A DNA stretch of 64,000 bases from Roseococcus microcysteis (GTDB taxonomy: Bacteria; Pseudomonadota; Alphaproteobacteria; Acetobacterales; Acetobacteraceae). Position numbers and translations under genes: made by a program. The notes beneath the pieces are model-generated. The model did no database searches. It had not been told where the DNA came from and worked only from the letters and a program-made list of their open reading frames with translations. This document shows, piece by piece, positions 27,565 to 35,311 of the stretch (position 1 is its first letter; the number at the start of each line of letters is the position of its first letter). Where the stretch lies: NCBI RefSeq assembly GCF_014764365.1, contig NZ_CP061718.1, positions 4,144,011 to 4,208,010 of the forward strand. The letters run 5' to 3'.

Positions 27565-28307
27565 TGGAGATGCGCCACGCGGGCGAGGCGCAATGGTTCC
27601 GCGTGAACCCCCGCACCCTGCCCGCGCCGCTGCTGCTGGCCGCGCTGCACCGCCACGCCGCCCTGCCCGCGGGGCCGGAGCTGGGCGACACCCTGTCCTG
27701 GCTGCGGGACCTGTTGCAGGCGCGCGAGGAAAGCTTCGCCGCCATGCTCATCGGCGCGCCGCCGCCCCCGCCCGCCGCGCGGCCCGTGCTGCTGGTGCTG
27801 CACGGGCTGGACGATGCCGAGGCGGTGCGGCTGCTGGCCATGGCCGCGCCGGCGATCGAGGCGCGGGCCGATGCCCTGCTGCTGCTGGGCGCGCGGGAAT
27901 TCACCGAACCGGCGCTGGAGGTCTTTCTCTCGCGCGGGCGCATCGCGGCGCATGGCGGGACGGGGCTCGCCGCGCTGCGCGGGCCGCTGCGGCGCGGGCT
28001 GGACGTGGCGGGGGGCCTCGTCATCCTCGACATGCTGGAACTGGCGGCGGCGCTGGAGCGGGATGACGCCTTCCAGCCCCGCCTGCCGCTCTCCGCCCTG
28101 CCGCTGCTCGAACAGATCGCGACCGTGGCGGGGCTGCCCGACGCGGCCGATGCGGTGGCGCGGCTTTCCGCCGCCACCGGGGCGGGCCTGCCCCCGCCCG
28201 GCTTCGGCGCGCAGGACAGCGCGGCGGCGCGGATGGTGGCCACGCATCTGCACGGCTTCTGGCGCGGCCTCGCCCCCCTCTTCCAGCCGGAGGCGGCCGA
28301 TGCCTGA
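27564..28307 (+). CDS. Hypothetical protein, probable 3' part of the same frameshifted gene
   Basis: A 247-residue frame whose ATG overlaps the preceding stop. Its N terminus (MEMRHAGEAQWFRVNPRTLP) reads like the middle of a domain rather than a natural start. The frame stays sensible for several codons upstream (PPFELV), as expected if the C run lost one base. The body is helical with LLVLHGLDDAEAVRLLAM and LLGAREFTEPALEVFL, perhaps a Rossmann-like half. No ribosome-binding site is evident. It overlaps the glycosyltransferase start by eight bases. I do not recognise the family. Confidence 0.6.
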   Translation: MEMRHAGEAQWFRVNPRTLPAPLLLAALHRHAALPAGPELGDTLSWLRDLLQAREESFAAMLIGAPPPPPAARPVLLVLHGLDDAEAVRLLAMAAPAIEARADALLLLGAREFTEPALEVFLSRGRIAAHGGTGLAALRGPLRRGLDVAGGLVILDMLELAAALERDDAFQPRLPLSALPLLEQIATVAGLPDAADAVARLSAATGAGLPPPGFGAQDSAAARMVATHLHGFWRGLAPLFQPEAADA

Positions 28308-29541
28308 GGCGCCCATCGCCGTCTGCGTCATCGCCCATGCCCACCCCGCCTTCACCAAGGGCGGCGGCGAGATGGCGGCCTGGCGCGAATGCGCCACGCT
28401 GCGCGCGGCGGGCCACCGCGCCATCCTGGTCGCGGCGGCCGAGATGGGCCCCGCCGCCCCGGGCGGGCGCCTGCTGCGCCACGCCCCGGATGAGCACCTC
28501 TACGACCCCTATGGCATGACGGAGGACCGGCTGTTCTGGTCCGACCTCGCGGCGCGCGAGGCGCTGCTGGCGCTGCTGGTGGCGCAGCCGGTGCAGGTCT
28601 TCCACTTCCACCATGTCTGGCGCGTGGGCTTCGACCTCGTGGCGGCGCTGATGGAGGCGCGGCCCGATGCGCGCTTCGTGCTGACCCTGCACGAGATGCT
28701 GGCGATCTGCGCCCATCACGGGCAGATGATCCGCACGCGGGGGCGGGAGCTGTGCCATGGCTACGCCCCCGCCCTCTGCGCCAATTGCTTCCCCGAGCGC
28801 ACGCCGCGCCATTTCGCCCTGCGCCGCGCCACCTGGCTCGCGCTGCTCAACCGCTTCGACGGCGCCATCTACCCCTCCGAGTTCATCCGGACGCGCTTCC
28901 GCGACTGGGGCTTCGCGGCGCGCGAGGAATGCGTGCTGGAGAATGTCCTGGGCGAGGAGCTGGCCGCGGCACCCCGCGCCCCCGCCGAACCCGGCCTCGG
29001 CCAGCATTTCGCCTTCTTCGGCCAGCCCACGCCCTTCAAGGGGCTGGATGTGCTGATCCGCGGCTTCGCCATGGCCCTGGCGCGCGACCCGGGCCTGTTC
29101 CTCTCCGTGCATGGCTGCGAGCGGGAGGAGGTGCTGCGCCTCTTCCCCGCGCTGGAGGCGGCGCTGGACGCGGCCGGCCCCGCCATCTTCTTCGGCGGCC
29201 GCTATGATTCGGGCGATGTGCTGGGGCTGATGCGCCTGTCGGGCTGGGTGGTGGTGCCCTCCGTCTGGTGGGAGAATTCGCCCGTCGTCATCCAGGAGGC
29301 GCGGCGGGCGGGCGTGCCGCTGATCGTCTCCGACATCGGCGGCATGGCGGAGAAGGTGCGGCCGGGGCTGGACGGGCTGCATTTCCGCCGCGGCAATGCG
29401 CCGGACCTCGCGCGGGTGCTGCTGGCCGCGGCCGCGCCGGGCCGGCAGGAGGCGCTGGCGGCGAGCCAGGCGGACAGCATCGGCCGGGAGGAATTCCTGG
29501 CCAGGCTGTTGCCCGCGCTGGCCGGCGCCCCCTGGGGCTGA
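28300..29541 (+). CDS. Glycosyltransferase family 4
   Basis: A 413-residue GT-B fold glycosyltransferase. The N-terminal acceptor half starts VCVIAHAHPAFTKGGGEMAA with the glycine-rich loop. The donor-binding half has FFGQPTPFKGLDVLIRGFAMA, then PSVWWENSPVVIQEARRAGVPLI with the conserved Glu in the E-x7-E-like motif. A cysteine cluster at about 150-165 (LCHGYAPALCANCFPE) resembles GT4 enzymes that modify surface glycans. It overlaps the preceding gene and probably ends this unit; an EAL gene converges from downstream. Donor and acceptor are unknown. Confidence 0.85.
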   Translation: MPEAPIAVCVIAHAHPAFTKGGGEMAAWRECATLRAAGHRAILVAAAEMGPAAPGGRLLRHAPDEHLYDPYGMTEDRLFWSDLAAREALLALLVAQPVQVFHFHHVWRVGFDLVAALMEARPDARFVLTLHEMLAICAHHGQMIRTRGRELCHGYAPALCANCFPERTPRHFALRRATWLALLNRFDGAIYPSEFIRTRFRDWGFAAREECVLENVLGEELAAAPRAPAEPGLGQHFAFFGQPTPFKGLDVLIRGFAMALARDPGLFLSVHGCEREEVLRLFPALEAALDAAGPAIFFGGRYDSGDVLGLMRLSGWVVVPSVWWENSPVVIQEARRAGVPLIVSDIGGMAEKVRPGLDGLHFRRGNAPDLARVLLAAAAPGRQEALAASQADSIGREEFLARLLPALAGAPWG

Positions 29542-29545
29542 GGCG

Positions 29546-30304
29546 TCAGCCCGGCAGCGGCCAGCGCGCCAGCCCCTCGAAGACCGGGCGGGCGAAGTGG
29601 AAGCCCTGCATGAAGCGCAGCCCGAGGCCGCGCAGCGTCTCCATCTCGCCCCGCCGCTCCACCCCCTCGGCCACCAACTTCACCCCGATCTCGCGCCCCA
29701 GCGTCACGAGGCTGCGGATGATGGCCTGGCGCACGGGGTTCTCGTCGCAGTGCTGGATCAGCCGGCGGTCCAGCTTCAGGATGTCCGGGCGCAGCGCCTC
29801 CAGCCGTGCCAGGCCGGAATAGCCGGTGCCGAAGTCATCGAGGGCAACCTGGAAGCCATGGCGCCGGTATTCCTCGATGATGGCGCTGGTGTGGGCGGGG
29901 TCCTGCACGCGCTCATTCTCGGTGAACTCGAAGGTCAGCCGGTCGAGTGGGAAGCCGTGGCGCCGCGCCGCCCCCAGCGTCACCTGGATGCAGGCGCGCG
30001 GCTGGTAGACGGCGTTGGGCAGGAAGTTGATGTTGAGCCGCGTCTCCATGCCGAGGCGCGCGGCGAGTTCGATGGCCTTCAGGCGGCAGGCCTGGTCGAA
30101 GGCGTAGAGGTTGTCAGGCGTCAGCTGCGCCAGGATGGTGGCGGCGCCTTGGCCCTCGGGGCCGCGCACCAGGGCCTCATGGGCCTCGATGCGCCCCGCC
30201 TCCACATCCACGACGGGCTGGAAGGCCATGGTGAATTCGAGCGTCTCCGCCGCCTCGCGGCACGCGGCGCAGCCTGCGTTCTGTCCCGGCACGGGCTTCT
30301 CCAC
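29546..30304 (-). CDS. EAL-domain cyclic-di-GMP phosphodiesterase
   Basis: A single-domain EAL protein of 252 residues that would hydrolyse c-di-GMP. The catalytic set is complete: Glu in EALVRG, Asn in LNINFLP, Glu in FEFTENE, the DDFGTGYSG loop, Lys in ILKLDRRL and Glu in AEGVE, with MQGFHFARP at the end. A CAAC motif before the domain is common in stand-alone EAL proteins with the FTMAFQPVVD start. GTG at 30304 is preferred; the frame can extend to a TTG at 30346. In a motile bacterium it would favour swimming over attachment. Confidence 0.88.
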   Translation of the reverse strand: MEKPVPGQNAGCAACREAAETLEFTMAFQPVVDVEAGRIEAHEALVRGPEGQGAATILAQLTPDNLYAFDQACRLKAIELAARLGMETRLNINFLPNAVYQPRACIQVTLGAARRHGFPLDRLTFEFTENERVQDPAHTSAIIEEYRRHGFQVALDDFGTGYSGLARLEALRPDILKLDRRLIQHCDENPVRQAIIRSLVTLGREIGVKLVAEGVERRGEMETLRGLGLRFMQGFHFARPVFEGLARWPLPG

Positions 30305-30385
30305 TTCCTCCCCCCGCGGATCTTGGCGCGGGGTCCGAAAGGACAACGTGGGCCATGCCCTTGCGTTGTGCCGGGAACGCAGATG

Positions 30386-30417
30386 ACGGGAGCTTCACCT
30401 TGGCTTGAAGCTCCCGT
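30386..30417 (-). terminator. Strong hairpin after the nitroreductase gene
   Basis: Perfect 12-bp arms ACGGGAGCTTCA and TGAAGCTCCCGT enclose an 8-base loop just after the nitroreductase stop. The position fits a terminator or mRNA-end structure for the otnK-otnC-nitroreductase transcript. No T tract follows on the minus strand. Confidence 0.6.
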
Positions 30418-30422
30418 GCCTG

Positions 30423-31025
30423 TCAGACCGGCTGGCCCCAGGCGCCGGCGAAGAACATCTGGGCGGCGGGCTTGCGGGCGCGGGGCGCCGTCTCGCGCTG
30501 GGCCAGCGCCTCGGGCAGGGCATCGGCGGGGCCGGGTTTGCCCAGGACCAGGGCGGCGACGGGCGTCACATCTTCCGGAATGGCGAAGGCCGTGCGCGCC
30601 GCGGCCGCGTCGAAGCCCGCCATCTGGTGGATCTGCAGGCCAAGGGCGGCCGCCTCGATCGCCATGGCGCTGGTGGCCTGGCCCGTGTCGTATTCGGCCC
30701 AGCGGTTGGGGTTGCCCTTCTCGGCGAAGTTCATGCGGGCGCAGGCCAGCATCAGCACGGGCGCGGCATTGGCCCAGCCCTGGTTGAAGGGCACGAGGCA
30801 GGCCAGCAGCTTCGCATAGGCCTCCGGCTCGTTCTCCTTGCGGGCGATGAGGTATTGCCAGGGCTGCTCGTTATAGGCGGAGGAGGCCCAGCGCGCGGCT
30901 TCCAGCACCTGGCGCAGCGCGGCCTCGGGCACCGCGTCGGGCAGGAAGCTGCGCGGGCTCCAGCGGGCGGCGATGGCGGGGCTGAGCGGGGTTTCGGAAG
31001 GCGCGGTGCGGTCCATCAGGGTCAT
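30423..31025 (-). CDS. Nitroreductase-family FMN oxidoreductase
   Basis: A 200-residue nitroreductase-fold protein with the FMN-contacting ARWSPRSFLPDAV near the N terminus and AARWASSAYNEQPWQYLIA, a classic segment. The C-terminal part has PVAALVLGKPG. These enzymes use NAD(P)H to reduce nitro groups, quinones or flavins. The ATG overlaps the stop of the class II aldolase gene by four bases, so it is the third gene of the otnK-otnC operon, an unusual companion for sugar-acid catabolism. Confidence 0.87.
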   Translation of the reverse strand: MTLMDRTAPSETPLSPAIAARWSPRSFLPDAVPEAALRQVLEAARWASSAYNEQPWQYLIARKENEPEAYAKLLACLVPFNQGWANAAPVLMLACARMNFAEKGNPNRWAEYDTGQATSAMAIEAAALGLQIHQMAGFDAAAARTAFAIPEDVTPVAALVLGKPGPADALPEALAQRETAPRARKPAAQMFFAGAWGQPV

Positions 31026-31639
31026 CCAAAGGTTTGCAGAAGATCATCCACCTGCCCGGAGGTGAGCAGGCGGGGGTTCCGGCCTTGCAAGAGCAGGGCC
31101 AGCTTCGCGGCTTCCTCCAGCTCCTCGGCGGCATTCACCGCGTCGGTGAGGGTGGGGCCGCAGATCACGGGGCCGTGATTGGCCAGCAGCACCGCCTTGG
31201 CGCGGCGTGCGGCGTCATGGATGGCGGGTTCCATGGCCGCGTCGCCGGGGCGGTAATAGGGGATGAGCGGGATTTCGCGGCCCGCCCGCATCACGAAATA
31301 GGGCGTCAGCGGCGGGATCACGCCATCGAGGCAGGAGATTGCGGTGGCATGGGTGCTGTGCAGATGGACCACCGCCCCTGCATCGGGCCGCGCGGTGAGG
31401 AAGGCGCGGTGGAGGAAGACCTCCTTGGTCGGCCGGTCGCCGCCCACATGCGCCCAGTTCGCGTCCAGCTTGCTGATCCGCGCGGCATCGAGCCGGCCCA
31501 GCGAGGAATTGGTGGGCGTCATCAGGTAGCCATCGGCCAGGCGCACCGAGATGTTGCCCGCGCTGCCCACCGAAAAGCCGCGCTGGAAGAGGGAGGCGCC
31601 GAGGGCGACGAGTTCGGCGCGCGCCGCGTCCTCGTTCAT
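31022..31639 (-). CDS. otnC: 3-oxo-tetronate 4-phosphate decarboxylase (OtnC-like class II aldolase)
   Basis: A 205-residue class II aldolase/adducin-fold protein. It has GSAGNISVRL, TPTNSSLGRLD and the zinc ligands in HLHSTHATAIS plus the third histidine in LANHGPVICG. Length and partner match OtnC, which decarboxylates 3-oxo-tetronate 4-phosphate to dihydroxyacetone phosphate. It overlaps both neighbours by four bases. The adjacent OtnK-type kinase makes the pathway assignment much stronger than the fold alone. Confidence 0.88.
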   Translation of the reverse strand: MNEDAARAELVALGASLFQRGFSVGSAGNISVRLADGYLMTPTNSSLGRLDAARISKLDANWAHVGGDRPTKEVFLHRAFLTARPDAGAVVHLHSTHATAISCLDGVIPPLTPYFVMRAGREIPLIPYYRPGDAAMEPAIHDAARRAKAVLLANHGPVICGPTLTDAVNAAEELEEAAKLALLLQGRNPRLLTSGQVDDLLQTFG

Positions 31640-32916
31640 GCGAAGGCCTTCAGGAAGAAGTCCCGCGCGCCGAAATTGCCCGATTTGAGGGCGAGGTGCA
31701 GGCCTTCGGGCGCCGCCTCGGAGGTCGCATGGGTCCAGGGCACGCCGGGGTCTATCTCGGGGCCGATGCGCAGCGCGCGCACGCCGAGGCGCTGCACCAC
31801 GGCGCCCGAGGTCTCGCCGCCCGCCACCACCAGGCGGCGCACGCCGGCGGCGACCAGGGAAGCGGCGATGCCGGCCATCGTCTCCTCCACCAGCGCGCCC
31901 GCGGCGTCGCGGCCGAGCTTCGCTTGCAGCGCCTCCACGCGGTCGGGCGGGGCCGAGGCCGCGATGACCACGGGCCTTGCGGCGTCGAGCTTGCCCGCCA
32001 TCCAGTCCCGCGCCTGGGCTTCCAGCGCCGCCGCATCGGGCGTGGCGAGCGCGTCCAGTTCCAGCACCGGCACATGGTCGCGCGCGAGGCCGATCTGCCC
32101 CAGCGTGGCGCGCGAGCAGGAACCGGCGACGACGGCGCAGAGGCCCGTGGCGGGGGGCAGCGCATCGGCGTCGTCGCGCACCGGCAGCAGGCCGGCGCGG
32201 CGGAAATTCTCGGGCAGGCCCATGGCGATGCCCGAGCCGCCGGTGATGAGGGCATGGTTCGCGCAGGCCTCGCCCAGCGCCATGAGGTGCGCGTCCGTCA
32301 CCGCATCCGCGATGGCCAGGCCGCGGCCCGATTCGGTCAGGCGCGCCATGTCGGCGCGGATGGCGGCCACCCCGCGCTCCACGCTGGCGAAGGGGATCAG
32401 CCCCACCCCCGCCCGGGTCTGGCGCGACAGCACGCGCACCAGGTTGGGGTCCTTCATGGGGGTGAGGGGGTGGTTCTCCATCCCGCTCTCGCTCAGCAAA
32501 TTCGGGCCCACGAAGAGGTGGCCCTGGTAGATGGTGCGGCCATTGGTGGGGAAGGCCGGGCAGGCGATGGCGAAGCCGGTGCCGAGCCGCTTCATCAGCG
32601 CCTCCGCCACCGGGCCGATATTGCCCGCATCCGTGCTGTCGAAGGTGGAGCAGTATTTGAACAGGATCTGCTTCGCCCCCGCCGCCAGCAGCGCCTCGCA
32701 GGCGGCGAGCGACTGGGCGATGGCCTCGGCCACGGGAATCGTGCGGGATTTCAGCGCGATGATGACGGCATCCGCCTCGGGCAGGTCACCATCCGGGACG
32801 CCGATGACCTGGACGGCGCGCATCCCCTGCCGCACCAGCGTGCTGGCGAGGTCGGTGGCGCCGGTGAAATCATCGGCGATGCAGCCGAGCAGGGGCATGG
32901 GGGCACTCCGTCGCAT
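31636..32916 (-). CDS. otnK: 3-oxo-tetronate kinase (OtnK-like)
   Basis: A 426-residue four-carbon acid sugar kinase (DUF1537 family). The N-terminal domain starts LLGCIADDFTGATDLAS and later has FKYCSTFDSTDAGNIGP. The C-terminal nucleotide-binding domain has RRLVVAGGETSGAVV. The enzyme phosphorylates 3-oxo-tetronates made by L-threonate- or D-erythronate-type dehydrogenases. The start at 32916 is supported by AAGGAG nine bases upstream. No dehydrogenase or isomerase gene of the pathway is adjacent. Confidence 0.9.
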   Translation of the reverse strand: MRRSAPMPLLGCIADDFTGATDLASTLVRQGMRAVQVIGVPDGDLPEADAVIIALKSRTIPVAEAIAQSLAACEALLAAGAKQILFKYCSTFDSTDAGNIGPVAEALMKRLGTGFAIACPAFPTNGRTIYQGHLFVGPNLLSESGMENHPLTPMKDPNLVRVLSRQTRAGVGLIPFASVERGVAAIRADMARLTESGRGLAIADAVTDAHLMALGEACANHALITGGSGIAMGLPENFRRAGLLPVRDDADALPPATGLCAVVAGSCSRATLGQIGLARDHVPVLELDALATPDAAALEAQARDWMAGKLDAARPVVIAASAPPDRVEALQAKLGRDAAGALVEETMAGIAASLVAAGVRRLVVAGGETSGAVVQRLGVRALRIGPEIDPGVPWTHATSEAAPEGLHLALKSGNFGARDFFLKAFA

Positions 32917-32997
32917 GAACCTCTCCTTTACGGAGTGTGTCGGCGGGCGCAACGGGGCTTGAACCGATCGCCGCGCGGGGCGACATGTAGAGGCGCC

Positions 32998-33297
32998 ATG
33001 AACGACCCCCATTCCCGCCCGCCCATCCTGGACATGACGCCCGAGGGCGAGTTCCGAGAGGCCCCCCGGGCCTCCTGGCTGGACCGCGTGCTGGCGCGCA
33101 CGGGCGGCATCGCCATCCTGGTGCTGGCGGCCACGCTGGGGCTGGTGCTGGTGGCCGTGGCCATCCTGTTCATCAGCCTGCTGGTGCCGGTCGCGATCGG
33201 TGCGGGGCTGATCGCCGCCATCTCCATCTGGTGGCGCCGGCGGCGCATGCGCCAGGCGGGCATCCAGCCGGCCACCATCTTCGTGGTCCGCCGCTGA
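32998..33297 (+). CDS. Small membrane protein, function unknown
   Basis: A 99-residue protein. The first 30 residues are polar with DMTPEGEFRE. Two hydrophobic segments follow (about 36-58 and 62-79), then a strongly basic RRRRMRQ tail placed in the cytoplasm by the positive-inside rule. No family is recognised. The ATG is 81 bases from the otnK start on the opposite strand, so the two share a divergent promoter region. Confidence 0.62.
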   Translation: MNDPHSRPPILDMTPEGEFREAPRASWLDRVLARTGGIAILVLAATLGLVLVAVAILFISLLVPVAIGAGLIAAISIWWRRRRMRQAGIQPATIFVVRR

Positions 33298-33614
33298 CGC
33301 CGCTTCCGCCGGACGCGCCCTTCGGCCTCGACCCCTCCCGCACCTTCGATGTGGGGCGCGATGGCGCCCCGCGCGAGGGCGTGTCCCCCCCGCCCGAATG
33401 GCTTTCCCCCCGGCACCGCCTGGTGCTGGGGCTTTTCGCGCTGGGGCTTATGGTGGTGGGGGGCTTGGCGGGGCTCACGGTGGCGGCCTTCGCCTCGGGT
33501 GCCAGGGAAATGGCGGCGGTCTTCGCCCTGGCGACCCTGGCGGCGAGCCCGCTGCTGCTGCTGGGGCCGGTGCAGGATTGGTGGCGGTTCCGGCGCGGGC
33601 GGCGACTGCGCTAG
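33231..33614 (+). CDS. Small membrane protein, start uncertain
   Basis: An open frame with a clear membrane protein in its second half: WLSPRHRLVLGLFALGLMVV, a second hydrophobic stretch near the end, then WWRFRRGRRLR. The ATG at 33231 would overlap the upstream gene by 67 bases and adds a low-quality N terminus. A GTG at 33351 gives 87 residues and is probably nearer the true start; CTG at 33294 is another option. No family is recognised. It overlaps the convergent DoxX-like gene by four bases. Confidence 0.5.
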   Translation: MAPAAHAPGGHPAGHHLRGPPLTPLPPDAPFGLDPSRTFDVGRDGAPREGVSPPPEWLSPRHRLVLGLFALGLMVVGGLAGLTVAAFASGAREMAAVFALATLAASPLLLLGPVQDWWRFRRGRRLR

Positions 33615-33994
33615 GCCGGCGCCCGCACCATGGCGCGGATGCGCGCATCGCGCAGGTAGAGACCCACCCAGGCGGCCAGGCCCAGCGCCAGGCAGATGAT
33701 CTGCGGCGGGGTGCCGACCTCGCCCAGGCGGAAATGGATGGCGATGGCCCCGCCCAGGAAGCCCGTGACCAGCACGGCCCCGAGCGGCGCAAGCCGCGGG
33801 ATGGCCAGGAAGGCGGCGCAGGCCAGGGTGATGGCGCCCAGCAGCGGCGCCATGGCCAGCGGGATCTGCGAGCCCTCCATGATGGCCACCATGAAGCCGG
33901 GCTGGAGAAGCTGCGCGAGGCCGTCCAGCGCCAGGATCAGGACGACGAGATAGACCAGCACATTGCCGACAAGGGCGCTGCGGGGGGTGGGCAT
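33611..33994 (-). CDS. DoxX-like membrane protein
   Basis: A 127-residue protein with four membrane helices and the DoxX-like pattern LILALDGLAQLLQPGFM, then ITLACAAFLAIPRLAPLGAVLVTGFLGGAIA and a closing LYLRDARIR. The internal ATG at 33994 is preferred because GGAG lies eight bases before it. Family members are poorly characterised membrane proteins, some linked to redox reactions. Confidence 0.72.
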   Translation of the reverse strand: MPTPRSALVGNVLVYLVVLILALDGLAQLLQPGFMVAIMEGSQIPLAMAPLLGAITLACAAFLAIPRLAPLGAVLVTGFLGGAIAIHFRLGEVGTPPQIICLALGLAAWVGLYLRDARIRAMVRAPA

Positions 33995-34062
33995 GGGCGG
34001 ACTCCAGGGGAACGGGAGATGCATGATGTGACCATGAATTTCATCCCGTGTCCCGATCGAAT

Positions 34063-35310
34063 TCACTCCTTCTCGTAGAGCAGCCGCGCCCGGATCGTGT
34101 GCGGCAGCGCCCGCAGCTCGGCCAGGATGGCCTCGCTGTCGCGCGTCGCGCCGGCGTCCACGACGACGTAGCCGATCTCCCCATCCGTCTGCAGATACTG
34201 GCCCGCGATGTTCACGCCACGCTTGGCGAAGACCTGGTTCACATTGCCCAGCACGCCCGGCGCGTTGCGGTGGACATGCATGAAGCGCGTGCCGGTAGGG
34301 CGCGCGGGCAGGGCCACCTGGGGGAAGTTCACCGCGCCCTCGGTGCTGCCCGTGTCGGAGTAGTCAGCGAGCTTGCGCGCCACCTCCTCGCCGATGCGCG
34401 ACTGCGCCTCCTCCGTGCTGCCGCCGATATGCGGCGTCAGGATCACGTTGGGCAGGCCTTGGACGGGGGCGTGGAAGGGGTCGCCGTTGCGCTTGGGTTC
34501 CTCGGGGAAGACATCCAGCGCGGCGCCGCCCAGGTGGCCGGCGCGCAGGGCGTCCGCCAGCGCGGGCAGGTCCACCAGCGTGCCGCGGGCATTGTTGATG
34601 AGGAAGGCGCCGCGGCGCATCTTGGCGATCTGCGCGGCGCCGATCATGCCCATGGTGTCCGGGGTTTCCGGCACATGCACGGTGACCACGTCCGACCAGT
34701 GCAGCAGCTCATCCAGGCTCGCGCAGCGCGACGCATTGCCCAGCGGCAGGCGGCCGGCCGTGTCGTAGTAGATCACGCGCATGCCGAAGGCCTCGGCCAG
34801 CACCGAGAGCTGCTTGCCGATATTGCCATAGCCCACGATGCCGAGCGTCCGGCCCCGCACCTCGCGGTAGCCATCGGCGCTCTTGTCCCACTCGCCCGCA
34901 TGGGCGGCGTTGGATTTGGGGAAGACGCCGCGCAGCAGCATCACGATCTCGCCCAGCGTGAGTTCGGCCACGCTGCGCGTGTTGCTGAAGGGCGCGTTGA
35001 AGACGGGAATGCCCAGGCGTCGCGCGGCGTCCAGATCCACCTGGTTGGTGCCGATGCAGAAGCAGCCGATGGTGAGCAGGCGGTCGGCGGCGGCCAGCGC
35101 CTCGGCCGTCAGCGTGGTGCGGCTGCGGATGCCGAGCATGTGGACGCCCTTGAGGGCGGCGTGCAGCGCCTCGCCCTCCAGCGCCTTCTTCTCGCGCAGG
35201 ACATTGGTGTAGCCATCCTCGGCCAGCAGGTTCACCGCCGTCTCGGAGATGTTCTCCAGCAGCAGGGTGCGGATGCGGGCCTTGGGGAAGGAGAGTTCGG
35301 ACATCGGCAT
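34063..35310 (-). CDS. serA: D-3-phosphoglycerate dehydrogenase with ACT domain
   Basis: A 415-residue D-2-hydroxyacid dehydrogenase matching the E. coli-type SerA length. The NAD-binding motif is LGIVGYGNIGKQLSVLAE. The catalytic Arg lies in INNARGTLVD, Glu in the DVFPEEP segment and His in ILTPHIGGSTEEAQ. The last 75 residues form an ACT domain (MHVHRNAPGVLGNVNQVF), the serine-feedback site in SerA. It catalyses the first step of serine synthesis. It starts one base after the M20 hydrolase stop; MSELS at 35304 is an alternative start. Confidence 0.88.
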   Translation of the reverse strand: MPMSELSFPKARIRTLLLENISETAVNLLAEDGYTNVLREKKALEGEALHAALKGVHMLGIRSRTTLTAEALAAADRLLTIGCFCIGTNQVDLDAARRLGIPVFNAPFSNTRSVAELTLGEIVMLLRGVFPKSNAAHAGEWDKSADGYREVRGRTLGIVGYGNIGKQLSVLAEAFGMRVIYYDTAGRLPLGNASRCASLDELLHWSDVVTVHVPETPDTMGMIGAAQIAKMRRGAFLINNARGTLVDLPALADALRAGHLGGAALDVFPEEPKRNGDPFHAPVQGLPNVILTPHIGGSTEEAQSRIGEEVARKLADYSDTGSTEGAVNFPQVALPARPTGTRFMHVHRNAPGVLGNVNQVFAKRGVNIAGQYLQTDGEIGYVVVDAGATRDSEAILAELRALPHTIRARLLYEKE

Positions 35311-35311
35311 C

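Noticed and set aside
30304..30346. TTG start extending the EAL protein by 14 residues
   Set aside because: The added residues are not domain-like, and GTG at 30304 puts the CAAC motif and domain near the N terminus as in similar proteins.
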